NCBI RefSeq assembly: GCF_000013005.1
Contig: NC_007722.1
Coordinates: 191,501 to 255,500, forward strand
Direction: 5' to 3'
Length of the DNA: 64,000 nucleotides
From: Erythrobacter litoralis HTCC2594
GTDB lineage: Bacteria; Pseudomonadota; Alphaproteobacteria; Sphingomonadales; Sphingomonadaceae
In this document: in pieces, positions 42,254 to 50,087 of the stretch
How the letters are laid out: each line of letters begins with the position of its first letter
Numbering within the stretch: position 1 is the first letter of the stretch
The notes under the pieces: model-generated
Told to the model about the DNA's origin: nothing
What the model saw: the letters and a program-made list of their open reading frames with translations, nothing else
The model's database searches: none
Made by a program: the position numbers and the translations under genes

Positions 42254-43399
42254 ATGGATTTTACACCCACTGACGAGCAGCGGATGGCAGTCGAGAGCAT
42301 TCGGCGCTTCCTCGACGAAAAGCTGGAGCCTGAAATTCGCGCTCACGGCGAATGCTTCATCGAGCGGCCGTTGATGCAAAAATGGACCAGCGAACTTGCC
42401 GCCTTCGGTCATATCAGTGCCCCGCACCGCGAGGAATGGGGCGGCCTCGATATGGGTTGGCTGACGCATCTCCTGATCTTCGAAGAGATCGCTTATTCGT
42501 CGCTTGATGTCGCTATTCCAGGTTTCATCAACGCGGTCGGCGCCGAACTGATCCGGCGTAGCGCGTCACCTGAAATCCAGCAGCGTTACCTGCCCGGCTT
42601 GGTCGCCGGCGAGCTCTTCGTCTCAATGGGCATTTCCGAGCCGGACGTAGGCTCAGATGTGGCGGCGGTAAGAACGCGAGCCATTCGCGACGGCGACTAT
42701 TGGGTGATCAACGGCGAAAAAACGTGGATTACAAGTGGCGCATATTCGGACCTACTTATCTGCACCTGCCGGACCGGAGAGAAGGAGATCAGCCACATCC
42801 TGGTCGATCGCGCCGAAAGTCCCTATGAAGTGCGCGATATCGAAAAGATGGCACTGAATGGTCAGTCGACCGCGCAGATTTTTCTTACCGATTGCCGCGT
42901 GCCTGCGTCCAACATGCTGGGCCAGCCAGGCGATGGACTACGAAACACGTTGAAAGTCTTTGAGATCGCGCGCTGCCACATGGCAATGTGGAGCATCGGT
43001 ATTGCACGCCGCGCGCTGGACGAAGCGATCGCCTATTCGAAGGAGCGTTCCCAGCATGGCCGCAAGCTTGCGGGTCATCAACTGATCGCCGACAAGCTTG
43101 CAACCATGGCAACACGGATCGACGCGGCGAGGCTACTGGCGCACCGGGCGATCTCGCTGGTCGACGCCGACGTGCGCGCTGAGGCTGAGTGCGCGATGGC
43201 CAAATGGTATGCTACGGAGATGGCGATTGGAGTGACGCGCGATGCACTTCAGATCCATGGTGGCAACGGCGTTACGCGTGAGTTCATCGTAGAACGGCTC
43301 GTGCGCGAAGCGATTATCTGCCCGATCCCCGATGGCACGACGGAAATCCAGAAGCTCATCGTCTCGCGCGCGCTGACAGGCGTCGCCGCGTTTCGATAA
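42254..43399 (+). CDS. Acyl-CoA dehydrogenase with Asp at the usual catalytic Glu
   Basis: A 381-residue flavoprotein with a clear AAGGAG site. N-terminal 'FTPTDEQRMAVESIRRFLDE', the FAD segment 'VSMGISEPDVGSDVAAV' and 'WVINGEKTWITSGAYSDLLI', and the C-terminal 'HGGNGVTREFIVERLVREA' are all typical. The catalytic base normally sits in 'YEGT'; here the matching segment reads 'IPDGTTEIQ', so Glu is replaced by Asp. Some ACADs place the base elsewhere, so activity is still possible. It should oxidise the acyl-CoA made by the ligase. Confidence 0.85.
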   Translation: MDFTPTDEQRMAVESIRRFLDEKLEPEIRAHGECFIERPLMQKWTSELAAFGHISAPHREEWGGLDMGWLTHLLIFEEIAYSSLDVAIPGFINAVGAELIRRSASPEIQQRYLPGLVAGELFVSMGISEPDVGSDVAAVRTRAIRDGDYWVINGEKTWITSGAYSDLLICTCRTGEKEISHILVDRAESPYEVRDIEKMALNGQSTAQIFLTDCRVPASNMLGQPGDGLRNTLKVFEIARCHMAMWSIGIARRALDEAIAYSKERSQHGRKLAGHQLIADKLATMATRIDAARLLAHRAISLVDADVRAEAECAMAKWYATEMAIGVTRDALQIHGGNGVTREFIVERLVREAIICPIPDGTTEIQKLIVSRALTGVAAFR

Positions 43400-43415
43400 C
43401 AGAAGGCGCCACCCG

Positions 43416-44330
43416 ATGCACGAAGAACTAAGATACGACGACAAGGTGGTGATCGTAACCGGTGCGGGTGGAGGGCTCGGCCGCGAGCATGCGCTAATGT
43501 TCGGCAAACGCGGTGCAAGGCTGGTTGTCAACGACCTCGGAGGGGATCGAATGGGGGATGGACGATCTTCCAGCGCAGCGGATCGGGTCGTCGAAGAGAT
43601 ACGATCTGCCGGCGGCGAAGCGGTTGCCAATTATGATTCGGTCGAGGATGGCGCTCGAATCGTCGAAACTGCGCTCGATGCGTTCGGCACGATCGATGTC
43701 GTGATAAACAACGCCGGCATCCTGCGCGACGTCAGCTTCCACAAGATGACAGACCAGGACTGGACGTTGATCCAGAACATCCACCTCAACGGCAGCCGGG
43801 CCGTCACTCAAGCGGCATGGCCGACGCTGCGCAACAAGGCCTACGGCCGTGTCATCATGACCAGTTCGGCGGCGGGCATCTACGGCAATTTTGGCCAGGC
43901 GAATTATGCAGCTGCCAAATTGGGTATCCTAGGTCTCGCCAATGCACTGGCCGAGGAAGGGCGTTCGCGGAACATCAACGTCAATACGATCGCTCCAATC
44001 GCGGCTTCGAGGATGACTGAAACGGTCTTTCCCAAGGCGTTGCTCGACAGGTTGCGGCCTGAGGCGGTCAGTGCGTTGGTTGGCTGGCTCGCGCACGAAA
44101 GCTGTTACGAGACCAAAGGGTTGTTCGAAATCGGTGCCGGTTATGTCGCGAAACTTCGTTGGGAACGGACGTGCGGTTATCACTTGGGCAGGAACGGCAT
44201 TTTCGCGCCCGAAGAAATTGCCCAGCATTGGAACAGTATCGTCGATTTCACAGACGCTGAGCATCCAACTGTCATGAACGACAGCCTCGATGCAGTACAG
44301 CGGATCATGGCGGACGATCGCCGGGATTAA
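43416..44330 (+). CDS. SDR 3-hydroxyacyl-CoA dehydrogenase (MFE-2 / 17beta-HSD4 type)
   Basis: A 304-residue short-chain dehydrogenase. The NAD site 'VTGAGGGLGREHALMFGKRGARLVVNDLGG' is the form found in the dehydrogenase part of peroxisomal multifunctional enzyme 2 and in Hsd4A. 'NNAGILRD' and the active-site Ser...Tyr-x-x-x-Lys ('SSAAG...ANYAAAKLG') are intact. The C-terminal ~60 residues are also typical of MFE-2 SDRs. It oxidises the 3-hydroxyacyl-CoA and closes the cycle with the thiolase. It is the last gene of the operon. Confidence 0.87.
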   Translation: MHEELRYDDKVVIVTGAGGGLGREHALMFGKRGARLVVNDLGGDRMGDGRSSSAADRVVEEIRSAGGEAVANYDSVEDGARIVETALDAFGTIDVVINNAGILRDVSFHKMTDQDWTLIQNIHLNGSRAVTQAAWPTLRNKAYGRVIMTSSAAGIYGNFGQANYAAAKLGILGLANALAEEGRSRNINVNTIAPIAASRMTETVFPKALLDRLRPEAVSALVGWLAHESCYETKGLFEIGAGYVAKLRWERTCGYHLGRNGIFAPEEIAQHWNSIVDFTDAEHPTVMNDSLDAVQRIMADDRRD

Positions 44331-44422
44331 TCCAAACGTATTGGTTGGCTGGCCCGAGGACTATGCTCAACACCTCTGGCATTGACATGAGCAAAAGGAA
44401 TACATCGGCCGCATATTGAATT

Positions 44423-44447
44423 TGACGATTGGCCCAAGTCAGATCAT
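44423..44447. promoter_or_regulatory. Shared promoter motif, copy 2 (before TonB receptor)
   Basis: TGACGATTGGCCCAAGTC + AGATCAT matches the copy at 38507-38530 with one gap and a few changes. It lies 45-69 bp before the TonB receptor ATG at 44492, within the 161-bp gap after the SDR gene. It suggests a separate, co-regulated promoter for the receptor. Confidence 0.5.
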
Positions 44448-44491
44448 CCTTTGCACCAAAAATTGCTTCAAATAGTTAGGGAGGTGGAACT

Positions 44492-46675
44492 ATGAGATAT
44501 CTGCTTTTGGCATCTGTTGCCTTGGTCTGGTCCGGGCCAGCGTTCGCTCAACAAGCTCAAGTCGATCAAACTGAGACGGCACCATCTGAGAAAACGTCGT
44601 CTGGAACTACTGCCGACGCCTTGTCTGACGTCATCATTGTGACGGCGACCAAGAAGGGGTACGGCGAAAACCTGCAGAATGTGCCTGTCGCGGTGACCGC
44701 ATTTGGCGAAGCGCAGCTCGATGCGAAATTCGTGCAAAACCTTCAAAGCTTGAGCTACGATGTCCCCAACGTCCAGCTCGAGGGTGTCGGAACGGCTCCA
44801 GGCTACGCAAACTTCACGATCCGCGGACTGGGCATCAATAGTACCGTCCCTTCCATCGACCCGACGGTTGGCGTCTTTACCGACGGAATCTATCTTGGGA
44901 TCAATGCAGGCGTTGTGCTCGACAATTTCGATCTCGAGGGGATCGAGGTGTTGCGCGGCCCGCAGGGACTTCTTTTCGGCCGCAATGTAACGGCTGGGGC
45001 GGTCGTGATGCGGACGACGCGCCCGGATTTCAATTTCAGGGCCAGTGCCAAGGCATCGGTGGAAACCGGTCTGAAGAAAACCGTCAGTGCAATGGTCACA
45101 GGACCGATCGCTGAGGACGTCCTGGCCGCAAAGTTGGCCGTCTACTACAGCAAGGATGAGGGATGGTTCCGCAATCAGTTTGATCAAAGCAGCTTTGGCA
45201 AATCCCGCGACATCATCATTCGCCCCGCGCTTAGCGTAAAGGGCGGCGACAACTTCCGGATGGATCTGCGCTATGAGCACGGCGACATTGATGGCGATGG
45301 CGCGCCAGTGCAGAGTCACGCGATTTTCCCGCGCGACACGTTTGGAATATCGATCGATTTTCCGGGGTACTATAATGCGACCTGGAATCAAGCAATCGCA
45401 GAGACCAACATCGATGTCGGCCTTGGAGACGGTGTGATAACCAACATCATGGGTTATCGGCAATTTCGGTCGAGGGCTGCCAGCGATATTGACGGGACGC
45501 CACAGCATTTTTTCAACGGCTACTTTAACATCAATCAAGAACAGATCAGCGATGAACTGCGTTATTCAGGAAAGATCGGCGCCGTCGAGGTGACAACCGG
45601 GCTATATTACTTCGCGCAGGACCTGGCATACGCAGAGCAACGCGACCTTTTGGGCGGTGCGAGGATCGTATCGGGTGGCGGGACTCAAGACCAAACAACC
45701 TGGGGAGCGTTCGCGTCAGCTGACTGGCATTTCAGCAATACGCTCACGCTCAATATCGGCGGGCGATACAGTTGGGAACGCAAGGCCGTGCGCATCGCAC
45801 CGCTGGGTGCAAATGGGTGTGACGTGAACACGTTGCGCTGTGCCACGAACTTCATCGATGACGAAAGCTGGAAAAGCTTTACTCCGAAGCTTGGGCTACA
45901 ATGGCAGCCGGATAATCAAACCCAAATCTATGGCTTCTATACCCGCGGCTTCCGCAGCGGTGGCTACAATTTGCGCAATACCGATCCCGGTGTTCCGCCC
46001 GGCCCCTTCGATCAGGAAACGCAGGACAGCTTCGAGATAGGCGCGAAGAAGCAGTTCGGAAGAAGCCGCCTCAACATCGCCTCGTTCTACAACCAGATGA
46101 AGAACCTCCAACGCGAAATCAACCTCCCGGGCCCGCTGGGAGTCAGCCAAGTGATCCGCAATACGGCGGATGCAACAATCACGGGCTTCGAAGCGGAAGG
46201 CCAGTTCTTCATTATGCCAAATCTGGTGCTCTCAGGACAGGTTGGCTATGTTCACGGGAAATATCGCAATATCCAGTTTGACATAAGCGGCGATGGCGTC
46301 ATCAACGATGTAGATCGCGACCTGAAGCTTCCCAGGCTTTCACCGTGGACCTATGGTGCCGGGCTGACCTACGATCAGACACTCGGCTCAGCAGGTACTG
46401 CAACGGCCCGCATAGACTTCACTCATCGTGACAGTGCCCGGTTCACTGACAATAATGCTGGGTTTCTGTCGCCAGCAGACATGCTCGATGCAAGTCTGAC
46501 ATACAAAACCGCGGACCAGATCTGGCGCTTTTCGGTTTATGGGCGCAATCTACTCAACGAGGTTACATATGGCGGTGATACGCCGTTGCCAGCCGCGTTC
46601 GGTGGCCCAGGCGCCAGCTTGTCACCCCTGAATAAGGGTCGGACGATCGGCGGAGAAGTGGCGCTGAGTTTCTAG
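44492..46675 (+). CDS. TonB-dependent receptor of the catabolic cluster
   Basis: A 727-residue protein with a GGGAGG site. A signal peptide ends 'GPAFAQQ'. 'SDVIIVTATKKGYGENLQNVPVAVTAF' is the TonB-box and plug opening typical of sphingomonad receptors that take up hydrophobic organic compounds. The plug has 'FTIRGLGINSTVPS' and 'LRGPQGLLFGRN', and the barrel ends in Phe. It probably imports the substrate of the adjacent beta-oxidation genes, and a shared promoter motif supports this. Confidence 0.9.
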   Translation: MRYLLLASVALVWSGPAFAQQAQVDQTETAPSEKTSSGTTADALSDVIIVTATKKGYGENLQNVPVAVTAFGEAQLDAKFVQNLQSLSYDVPNVQLEGVGTAPGYANFTIRGLGINSTVPSIDPTVGVFTDGIYLGINAGVVLDNFDLEGIEVLRGPQGLLFGRNVTAGAVVMRTTRPDFNFRASAKASVETGLKKTVSAMVTGPIAEDVLAAKLAVYYSKDEGWFRNQFDQSSFGKSRDIIIRPALSVKGGDNFRMDLRYEHGDIDGDGAPVQSHAIFPRDTFGISIDFPGYYNATWNQAIAETNIDVGLGDGVITNIMGYRQFRSRAASDIDGTPQHFFNGYFNINQEQISDELRYSGKIGAVEVTTGLYYFAQDLAYAEQRDLLGGARIVSGGGTQDQTTWGAFASADWHFSNTLTLNIGGRYSWERKAVRIAPLGANGCDVNTLRCATNFIDDESWKSFTPKLGLQWQPDNQTQIYGFYTRGFRSGGYNLRNTDPGVPPGPFDQETQDSFEIGAKKQFGRSRLNIASFYNQMKNLQREINLPGPLGVSQVIRNTADATITGFEAEGQFFIMPNLVLSGQVGYVHGKYRNIQFDISGDGVINDVDRDLKLPRLSPWTYGAGLTYDQTLGSAGTATARIDFTHRDSARFTDNNAGFLSPADMLDASLTYKTADQIWRFSVYGRNLLNEVTYGGDTPLPAAFGGPGASLSPLNKGRTIGGEVALSF

Positions 46676-46730
46676 AGTGATCTGTGATTGATTGACCAAC
46701 TTCACATGAACAAACGAAGATAAAAAGGTC

Positions 46731-46768
46731 ATAGCCTGTTCCGATTCCACAAAATCGGGACAGGCTAT
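46731..46768. terminator. Strong hairpin between convergent genes
   Basis: A 16-bp stem (46731-46746 with 46753-46768) is fully paired with one G-U wobble and has a 6-nt loop. Read on the minus strand it is followed by GACCTTTTTATC, so it is a good rho-independent terminator for the LysR gene ending at 46839. It can also stop plus-strand transcription from the TonB receptor (stop at 46675). An outer pair AAAGGTCA/TGACCTTT flanks it. Confidence 0.7.
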
Positions 46769-46838
46769 ATACTGAGGGTCTGTCATTTGACCTTTACGAT
46801 GCGAGCATGCATATGGCCGGACATATACTTGCTCCAGC

Positions 46839-47756
46839 CTACTGTTTCTGAGCATTAGACTCTGATGACCAATTCTGTCGCACTCGGGCGATGAGATCCC
46901 TAGCGGCGGGCTTGACCGGCCAGCGAGCACGTGCGGCGTACGCTAGCACCAGCGGTTCCAGCAGACCAGTATGTGGCAGCGTGACAAATTCGTCGCGAAA
47001 CCATCGGGCAGAGGTGAATGCGCTAGCCACCAATCCGACGGAATCGGTAGCGGCCACGATCCTGCGAACGAGCGGAAAATAATCCGTCATATGGATGCGA
47101 TCTTCCGGGCGCTGATCGTTCACTTCGTATATCTGTCGAATGATAGGTGTATACGGCTCGGACGACGAAGGGACGACGAAGTCGCATCGCGCCAACATCT
47201 GCTTATCGATTGCAGTTTCGGAAAGGATCGGATGGTCTTTGCGAACGAAAGGCATGATATCAACCGCTGCAATCCGCTCGCATTTGAACTGAGGCCAACC
47301 GGCAAGCGCAGCCTCGAGCCCGAAGGCGACGTCGATGTCTCCGCGCGACAGCAATTGCACTGCGCGCTCACTATTTCCCGATACGATCTCGAGACGAACT
47401 CCCTCGTGGCGTTTGAGCAACCCGATTGCGGCGTCGTTGATTAGCCAGTCCATTGAACCTGGAAAAAGGCCAATTCTGAGGAGCCCAGCGTAGGGATCAG
47501 CACCACGATTGCGTTCTCTGAACAAATCGTCTGCATCCGCGAGCAAGCGCGCCGCGCGATCGATGAAGTCGCGACCCTCAGGCGTCACCAAGATGCCGCG
47601 CGACGTTCGATTGAAGAGAGCAATTCCGAGTTGTTGCTCCAGATCGGCGACGCTCTTAGTCACAGCTGACTGTGTCACGCCCACGGCATTGGCCGCTCCT
47701 GTGAAGGAACCTATTCGAGCAACTGCGACCGCATATTTGAGACGGGAATCAAGCAC
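46839..47756 (-). CDS. LysR-family regulator of the catabolic cluster
   Basis: A 305-residue protein with a GTG start. The HTH at residues 3-60 ('RLKYAVAVARIGSFTGAANAVGVTQSAVTKSVADLEQQLG') is a strong LysR match, followed by the effector domain ('LLRIGLFPGSMDWLI', 'GDIDVAFGLEAAL'). It lies at the end of the beta-oxidation and receptor genes and may control them, perhaps through the repeated TGACGATT motif. The intact IS lies 46 bp upstream of its start and may have separated it from its native promoter. Confidence 0.82.
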   Translation of the reverse strand: MLDSRLKYAVAVARIGSFTGAANAVGVTQSAVTKSVADLEQQLGIALFNRTSRGILVTPEGRDFIDRAARLLADADDLFRERNRGADPYAGLLRIGLFPGSMDWLINDAAIGLLKRHEGVRLEIVSGNSERAVQLLSRGDIDVAFGLEAALAGWPQFKCERIAAVDIMPFVRKDHPILSETAIDKQMLARCDFVVPSSSEPYTPIIRQIYEVNDQRPEDRIHMTDYFPLVRRIVAATDSVGLVASAFTSARWFRDEFVTLPHTGLLEPLVLAYAARARWPVKPAARDLIARVRQNWSSESNAQKQ

Positions 47757-47875
47757 AGATGAGCCTTCTATGGGTTCTCGACTCCCTACGCTACAGGGAG
47801 GTGTCCGTCGTCAGAACATTTGGCACAACTCGCGGCGTGTGCTTGCGGAGTGTGGGCCTCGTCTTGGATTGATGT

Positions 47876-48856
47876 TTAAGCGGCGAGCTTGCGGTGTTGC
47901 AAGCGCCGATATTCGAGTGTCTGTCGTTTGATCCTTTCTCGTCGTTTGATGATCTCGGGTGCCCTGCCGAAGTAGGCGTCGGCAGGTGTCACATTGTCGA
48001 GGCTCTCGTGGTAGCGCTGGTGATTGTAGTGCTCGACGAACGCCTCGATTTGCTGTTCGAGATCGCCGGGCAGGCAGTAGTTTTCCAGCAGGACGCGGTT
48101 CTTCAATGTCTGGTACCAGCGCTCGATCTTGCCCTGTGTCTGCGGATGGAAGGGCGCACCGCGCACATGGTCCATTTGTTTGCCGTCGAGATAATCCGCC
48201 AGTTCCCCGGCGATGTAGTTGGGGCCATTGTCGCTGAGCAGACGCGGCCTATGCAAGACATTGGCATGATCACAGCCTGAGGCTTTCAGCGCCATATCGA
48301 GCGTTTCAGTGACGTCGCTGGCGCACATGGTCGAACACAGCCGCCAGGCGATGATGTAGCGTGAGTAATCGTCGAGCACCGTCGATAGATACATCCAACC
48401 CCACCCGATGATCTTGAAGTAGGTAAAGTCCGTCTGCCACATCTCGTTCGGGCGGGTGGTCTTCGTATGGAACACCTCTGCCGCCTTGATGACCGTGTAG
48501 GCCGGGCTGGTGATCAGATCATGTGCCTTGAGCAGAAGGTAAACCGTGGCTTCCGATACGAAGTAGCGCTTCTCGTCGGTGAAGCGCACCGCCAGTTCGC
48601 GCGGAGACAGATCGGTCTGTTCCAGCGCCATCTCGACGATCTCATCCTGGACCTCGGGCGCGATCCTGTTCCACACCCGGCTTGGCGCAGATGGCCGGTC
48701 TGCCAGTGCCTCCGGTCCGCCTTCAAGGAAGCGGTCATACCAGCGGTGGAAAGTGCGCCTTGCCACGCCGAGCTGGTCCAGCGTGCGCGTGGCTGGCAGG
48801 TGCGACTGCTCGACGATCCGGATAATCCCCAGCTTCTCGGATGCGGGATATCTCAT
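47876..48856 (-). CDS. IS3-family transposase OrfB (DDE integrase core)
   Basis: OrfB from the ATG at 48856 encodes 326 residues. An HTH ('TLDQLGVARRTFHRWYDRFLEGG') is followed by the rve integrase core with 'MWQTDFTYF' (first Asp), 'LLSDNGPNY' (second Asp) and 'GKIERWYQTLKNR' (Glu). The DDE triad is complete. The frame stays open upstream to 48928, which allows fusion to OrfA by -1 frameshifting on the A7 run. The ATG also overlaps the OrfA stop. Confidence 0.9.
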   Translation of the reverse strand: MRYPASEKLGIIRIVEQSHLPATRTLDQLGVARRTFHRWYDRFLEGGPEALADRPSAPSRVWNRIAPEVQDEIVEMALEQTDLSPRELAVRFTDEKRYFVSEATVYLLLKAHDLITSPAYTVIKAAEVFHTKTTRPNEMWQTDFTYFKIIGWGWMYLSTVLDDYSRYIIAWRLCSTMCASDVTETLDMALKASGCDHANVLHRPRLLSDNGPNYIAGELADYLDGKQMDHVRGAPFHPQTQGKIERWYQTLKNRVLLENYCLPGDLEQQIEAFVEHYNHQRYHESLDNVTPADAYFGRAPEIIKRRERIKRQTLEYRRLQHRKLAA

Positions 48857-49227
48857 TCTTCGTCTCCCCCATCCGCGATCATGCTTTTTTTGAGCAACCG
48901 ATTCTCCAGGGTGAGGTCCGCTACGCATTCCTTCAGATCGCGGGCCTCACGGCGAAGATCCTTCACCTCGTCAGTGGTCGCAGAACGGGCCGTATCGCCA
49001 GCAAGCCTGCGCTTGCCGGCCTCCATGAACTCCTTGGACCAGGTGTAATACAGGCACTGGGCAATGCTCTCACGGCGGCACAGTTCGGCAATGGAAGCAT
49101 CGCCGCGCAGACCCTCCAGAACGATCCGGATCTTGTCGTCGGCGGAGAAGTGTCGGCGAGTCTTGCGCCGAATGTCCTTTACGACCTGCTCGGCAGGCAT
49201 TTTGGATTTTGAGGATTTGGGCTTCAT
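48853..49227 (-). CDS. IS3-family transposase OrfA
   Basis: A 124-residue protein. The HTH_21/transposase_8 region 'RRHFSADDKIRIVLEGLRGDASIAELCRRESIA' is followed by a leucine-zipper-like helix ('EVKDLRREARDLKECVADLTLENRLLKKS'). OrfA binds the terminal repeats and inhibits transposition alone. The OrfAB fusion made by frameshifting near its end is the active transposase in this family. Confidence 0.88.
   Translation of the reverse strand: MKPKSSKSKMPAEQVVKDIRRKTRRHFSADDKIRIVLEGLRGDASIAELCRRESIAQCLYYTWSKEFMEAGKRRLAGDTARSATTDEVKDLRREARDLKECVADLTLENRLLKKSMIADGGDEE
48884..48891 (-). promoter_or_regulatory. Programmed -1 frameshift site (A7G)
   Basis: On the minus strand CAAAAAAAGC lies at the end of OrfA in the codons for 'LLKKS'. 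A -1 slip moves translation into the open OrfB frame, reading 'KKHDRGW' and then OrfB. A-run slippery sites are the rule in IS3 elements. Confidence 0.6.
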
Positions 49228-49400
49228 CTTCGTTCCTTCGTCACTACGACGAAGCCCAAATCCTCCTTAACTTACAACCTCAAATCTGTGCCATAGGCGC
49301 TGACGGGGAACAAGTCCGGATGTGATGCCTCTTCTGCCTGCCTTTAGCTCAAGTTTTTCGAAGCCGACCTGCTCCATGGTTTCACCGAACCGTGGAATTT

Positions 49401-49640
49401 TCAAGTCGCCTCGACCGACTTGATCCAGTCGTCAATTTCTGACTCGATCCAGACAGTACATTTCGAACCCAGCGATCGAGAGCGGGGGAATGACCCGTCC
49501 CGCATCCGCTGATAGATCGCTGATCGTCGCATTCCGACGCGGGCCATAACTTCGGGTAGCCGAACAAGCCGCTCCTGAAATCTGGCTTCTCGATTAACCG
49601 TGCCGGATAATTCGGCACTCTCGCGCTTCGGGTCTGACAT
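49401..49640 (-). CDS. AlpA-family regulator next to tRNA-Val
   Basis: A 79-residue protein. 'RLVRLPEVMARVGMRRSAIYQRMRDGSFPRSRSLG' and 'VWIESEIDDWIKS' are the AlpA signature. It is related to, but clearly different from, the AlpA at 29827. Its promoter region (49707-49736) has the same GTTC-N7-GTTC-N7-TTTCCTAC arrangement as that of the HTH/AlpA pair. It lies nearest to the presumed attachment site, as excision regulators often do. No integrase lies beside it. Confidence 0.82.
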   Translation of the reverse strand: MSDPKRESAELSGTVNREARFQERLVRLPEVMARVGMRRSAIYQRMRDGSFPRSRSLGSKCTVWIESEIDDWIKSVEAT

Positions 49641-49706
49641 CCTGTCTTCCTGGTATCATAGCGATCCTCCCCAGGATTGATTGCGGGATACCAAACGCTC
49701 TCGGGT

Positions 49707-49736
49707 GTAGGAAAGCAAAAAGAACAGAAAAAGAAC
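49707..49736 (-). promoter_or_regulatory. LexA-type box plus TTTCCTAC element before AlpA
   Basis: On the plus strand GTAGGAAA (49707-49714), 7 bp, GAAC (49722-49725), 7 bp, GAAC (49733-49736). Read toward the AlpA gene this gives GTTC-N7-GTTC-N7-TTTCCTAC, 67 bp before its start. Spacing and order are the same as at 29268-29297. Confidence 0.6.
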
Positions 49737-49922
49737 AAACGGCATAGGAATGAAGCGTTTGCGAATGAGGCGGCTCAGGTGTCTGTGCGTCGGGCCCTGG
49801 GCAGACCACTGATCCGACATTTTTCGCCAGCAAACTGCTTCAGCACCGCACGCAGTGACCACGAATCTTTTTCATACTTTTTTCATACACAATCCATGAT
49901 GTCAGCTAAGTACCTGAAATCA

Positions 49923-49997
49923 TGGTGGGCGCGACAGGGATTGAACCTGTGACCCCACCCGTGTGAAGGGTGTGCTCTACCACTGAGCTACGCGCCC
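49923..49997 (-). tRNA. tRNA-Val (anticodon CAC), CCA encoded
   Basis: The minus strand reads GGGCGCGTAGCTCAGTGGTA at the 5' end (49997). The anticodon stem CACCC/GGGTG encloses the loop TTCACAC, so the anticodon is CAC (Val, codon GTG). The T arm GGTTCAATCC and acceptor CGCGCCC are intact, and CCA is encoded (49925-49923). It separates core genes on the right from mobile DNA on the left and is the probable integration target. The 3' end faces the mobile region, as expected for tRNA-directed integration. Confidence 0.95.
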
Positions 49998-50087
49998 GCC
50001 CCATGTGCGGCACGTCAGCAGACTGTTACTCGCTGACTGCCGGGCAGGGGCGCGCCTTTACGGAATGGCGCGGGCCCTGACAAGCAC

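Larger units (their letters stand above)
47802..49312 (-). mobile_element. Intact IS3-family insertion sequence
   Basis: The element is 1511 bp by its terminal repeats. The left end 47802-47828 (TGTCCGTCGTCAGAACATTT...) and the reverse complement of the right end 49286-49312 (TGTTCCCCGTCAGCGCCTAT...) agree at 19 of 27 positions, with conserved TGT, CGTCAG and TGGCACA blocks. It holds OrfA and OrfB on the minus strand with a frameshift site between them. No clear target-site duplication is visible. This suggests an old insertion or flank rearrangement. Confidence 0.75.
1..49922. mobile_element. Integrated conjugative element(s) ending at tRNA-Val; left end outside window
   Basis: The sequence shows a MobF-type relaxase end, a full F-type transfer gene set, AlpA and S24 regulators, accessory cargo, one intact IS and one IS relic, all left of a tRNA-Val gene. 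Core housekeeping genes lie to its right. tRNA 3' ends are common integration sites, so a boundary at about 49923 is an inference. No integrase, coupling protein or second attachment site is present in the window, so the element must extend leftward if it is complete. The two AlpA genes (29827 and 49640) could also mean two elements side by side, with the catabolic block between them. Confidence 0.5.

Noticed and set aside
47797..49317. Target-site duplication of the intact IS
   Set aside because: Bases flanking the terminal repeats (AGG on the left, AGT on the right) do not match over 3-5 bp.
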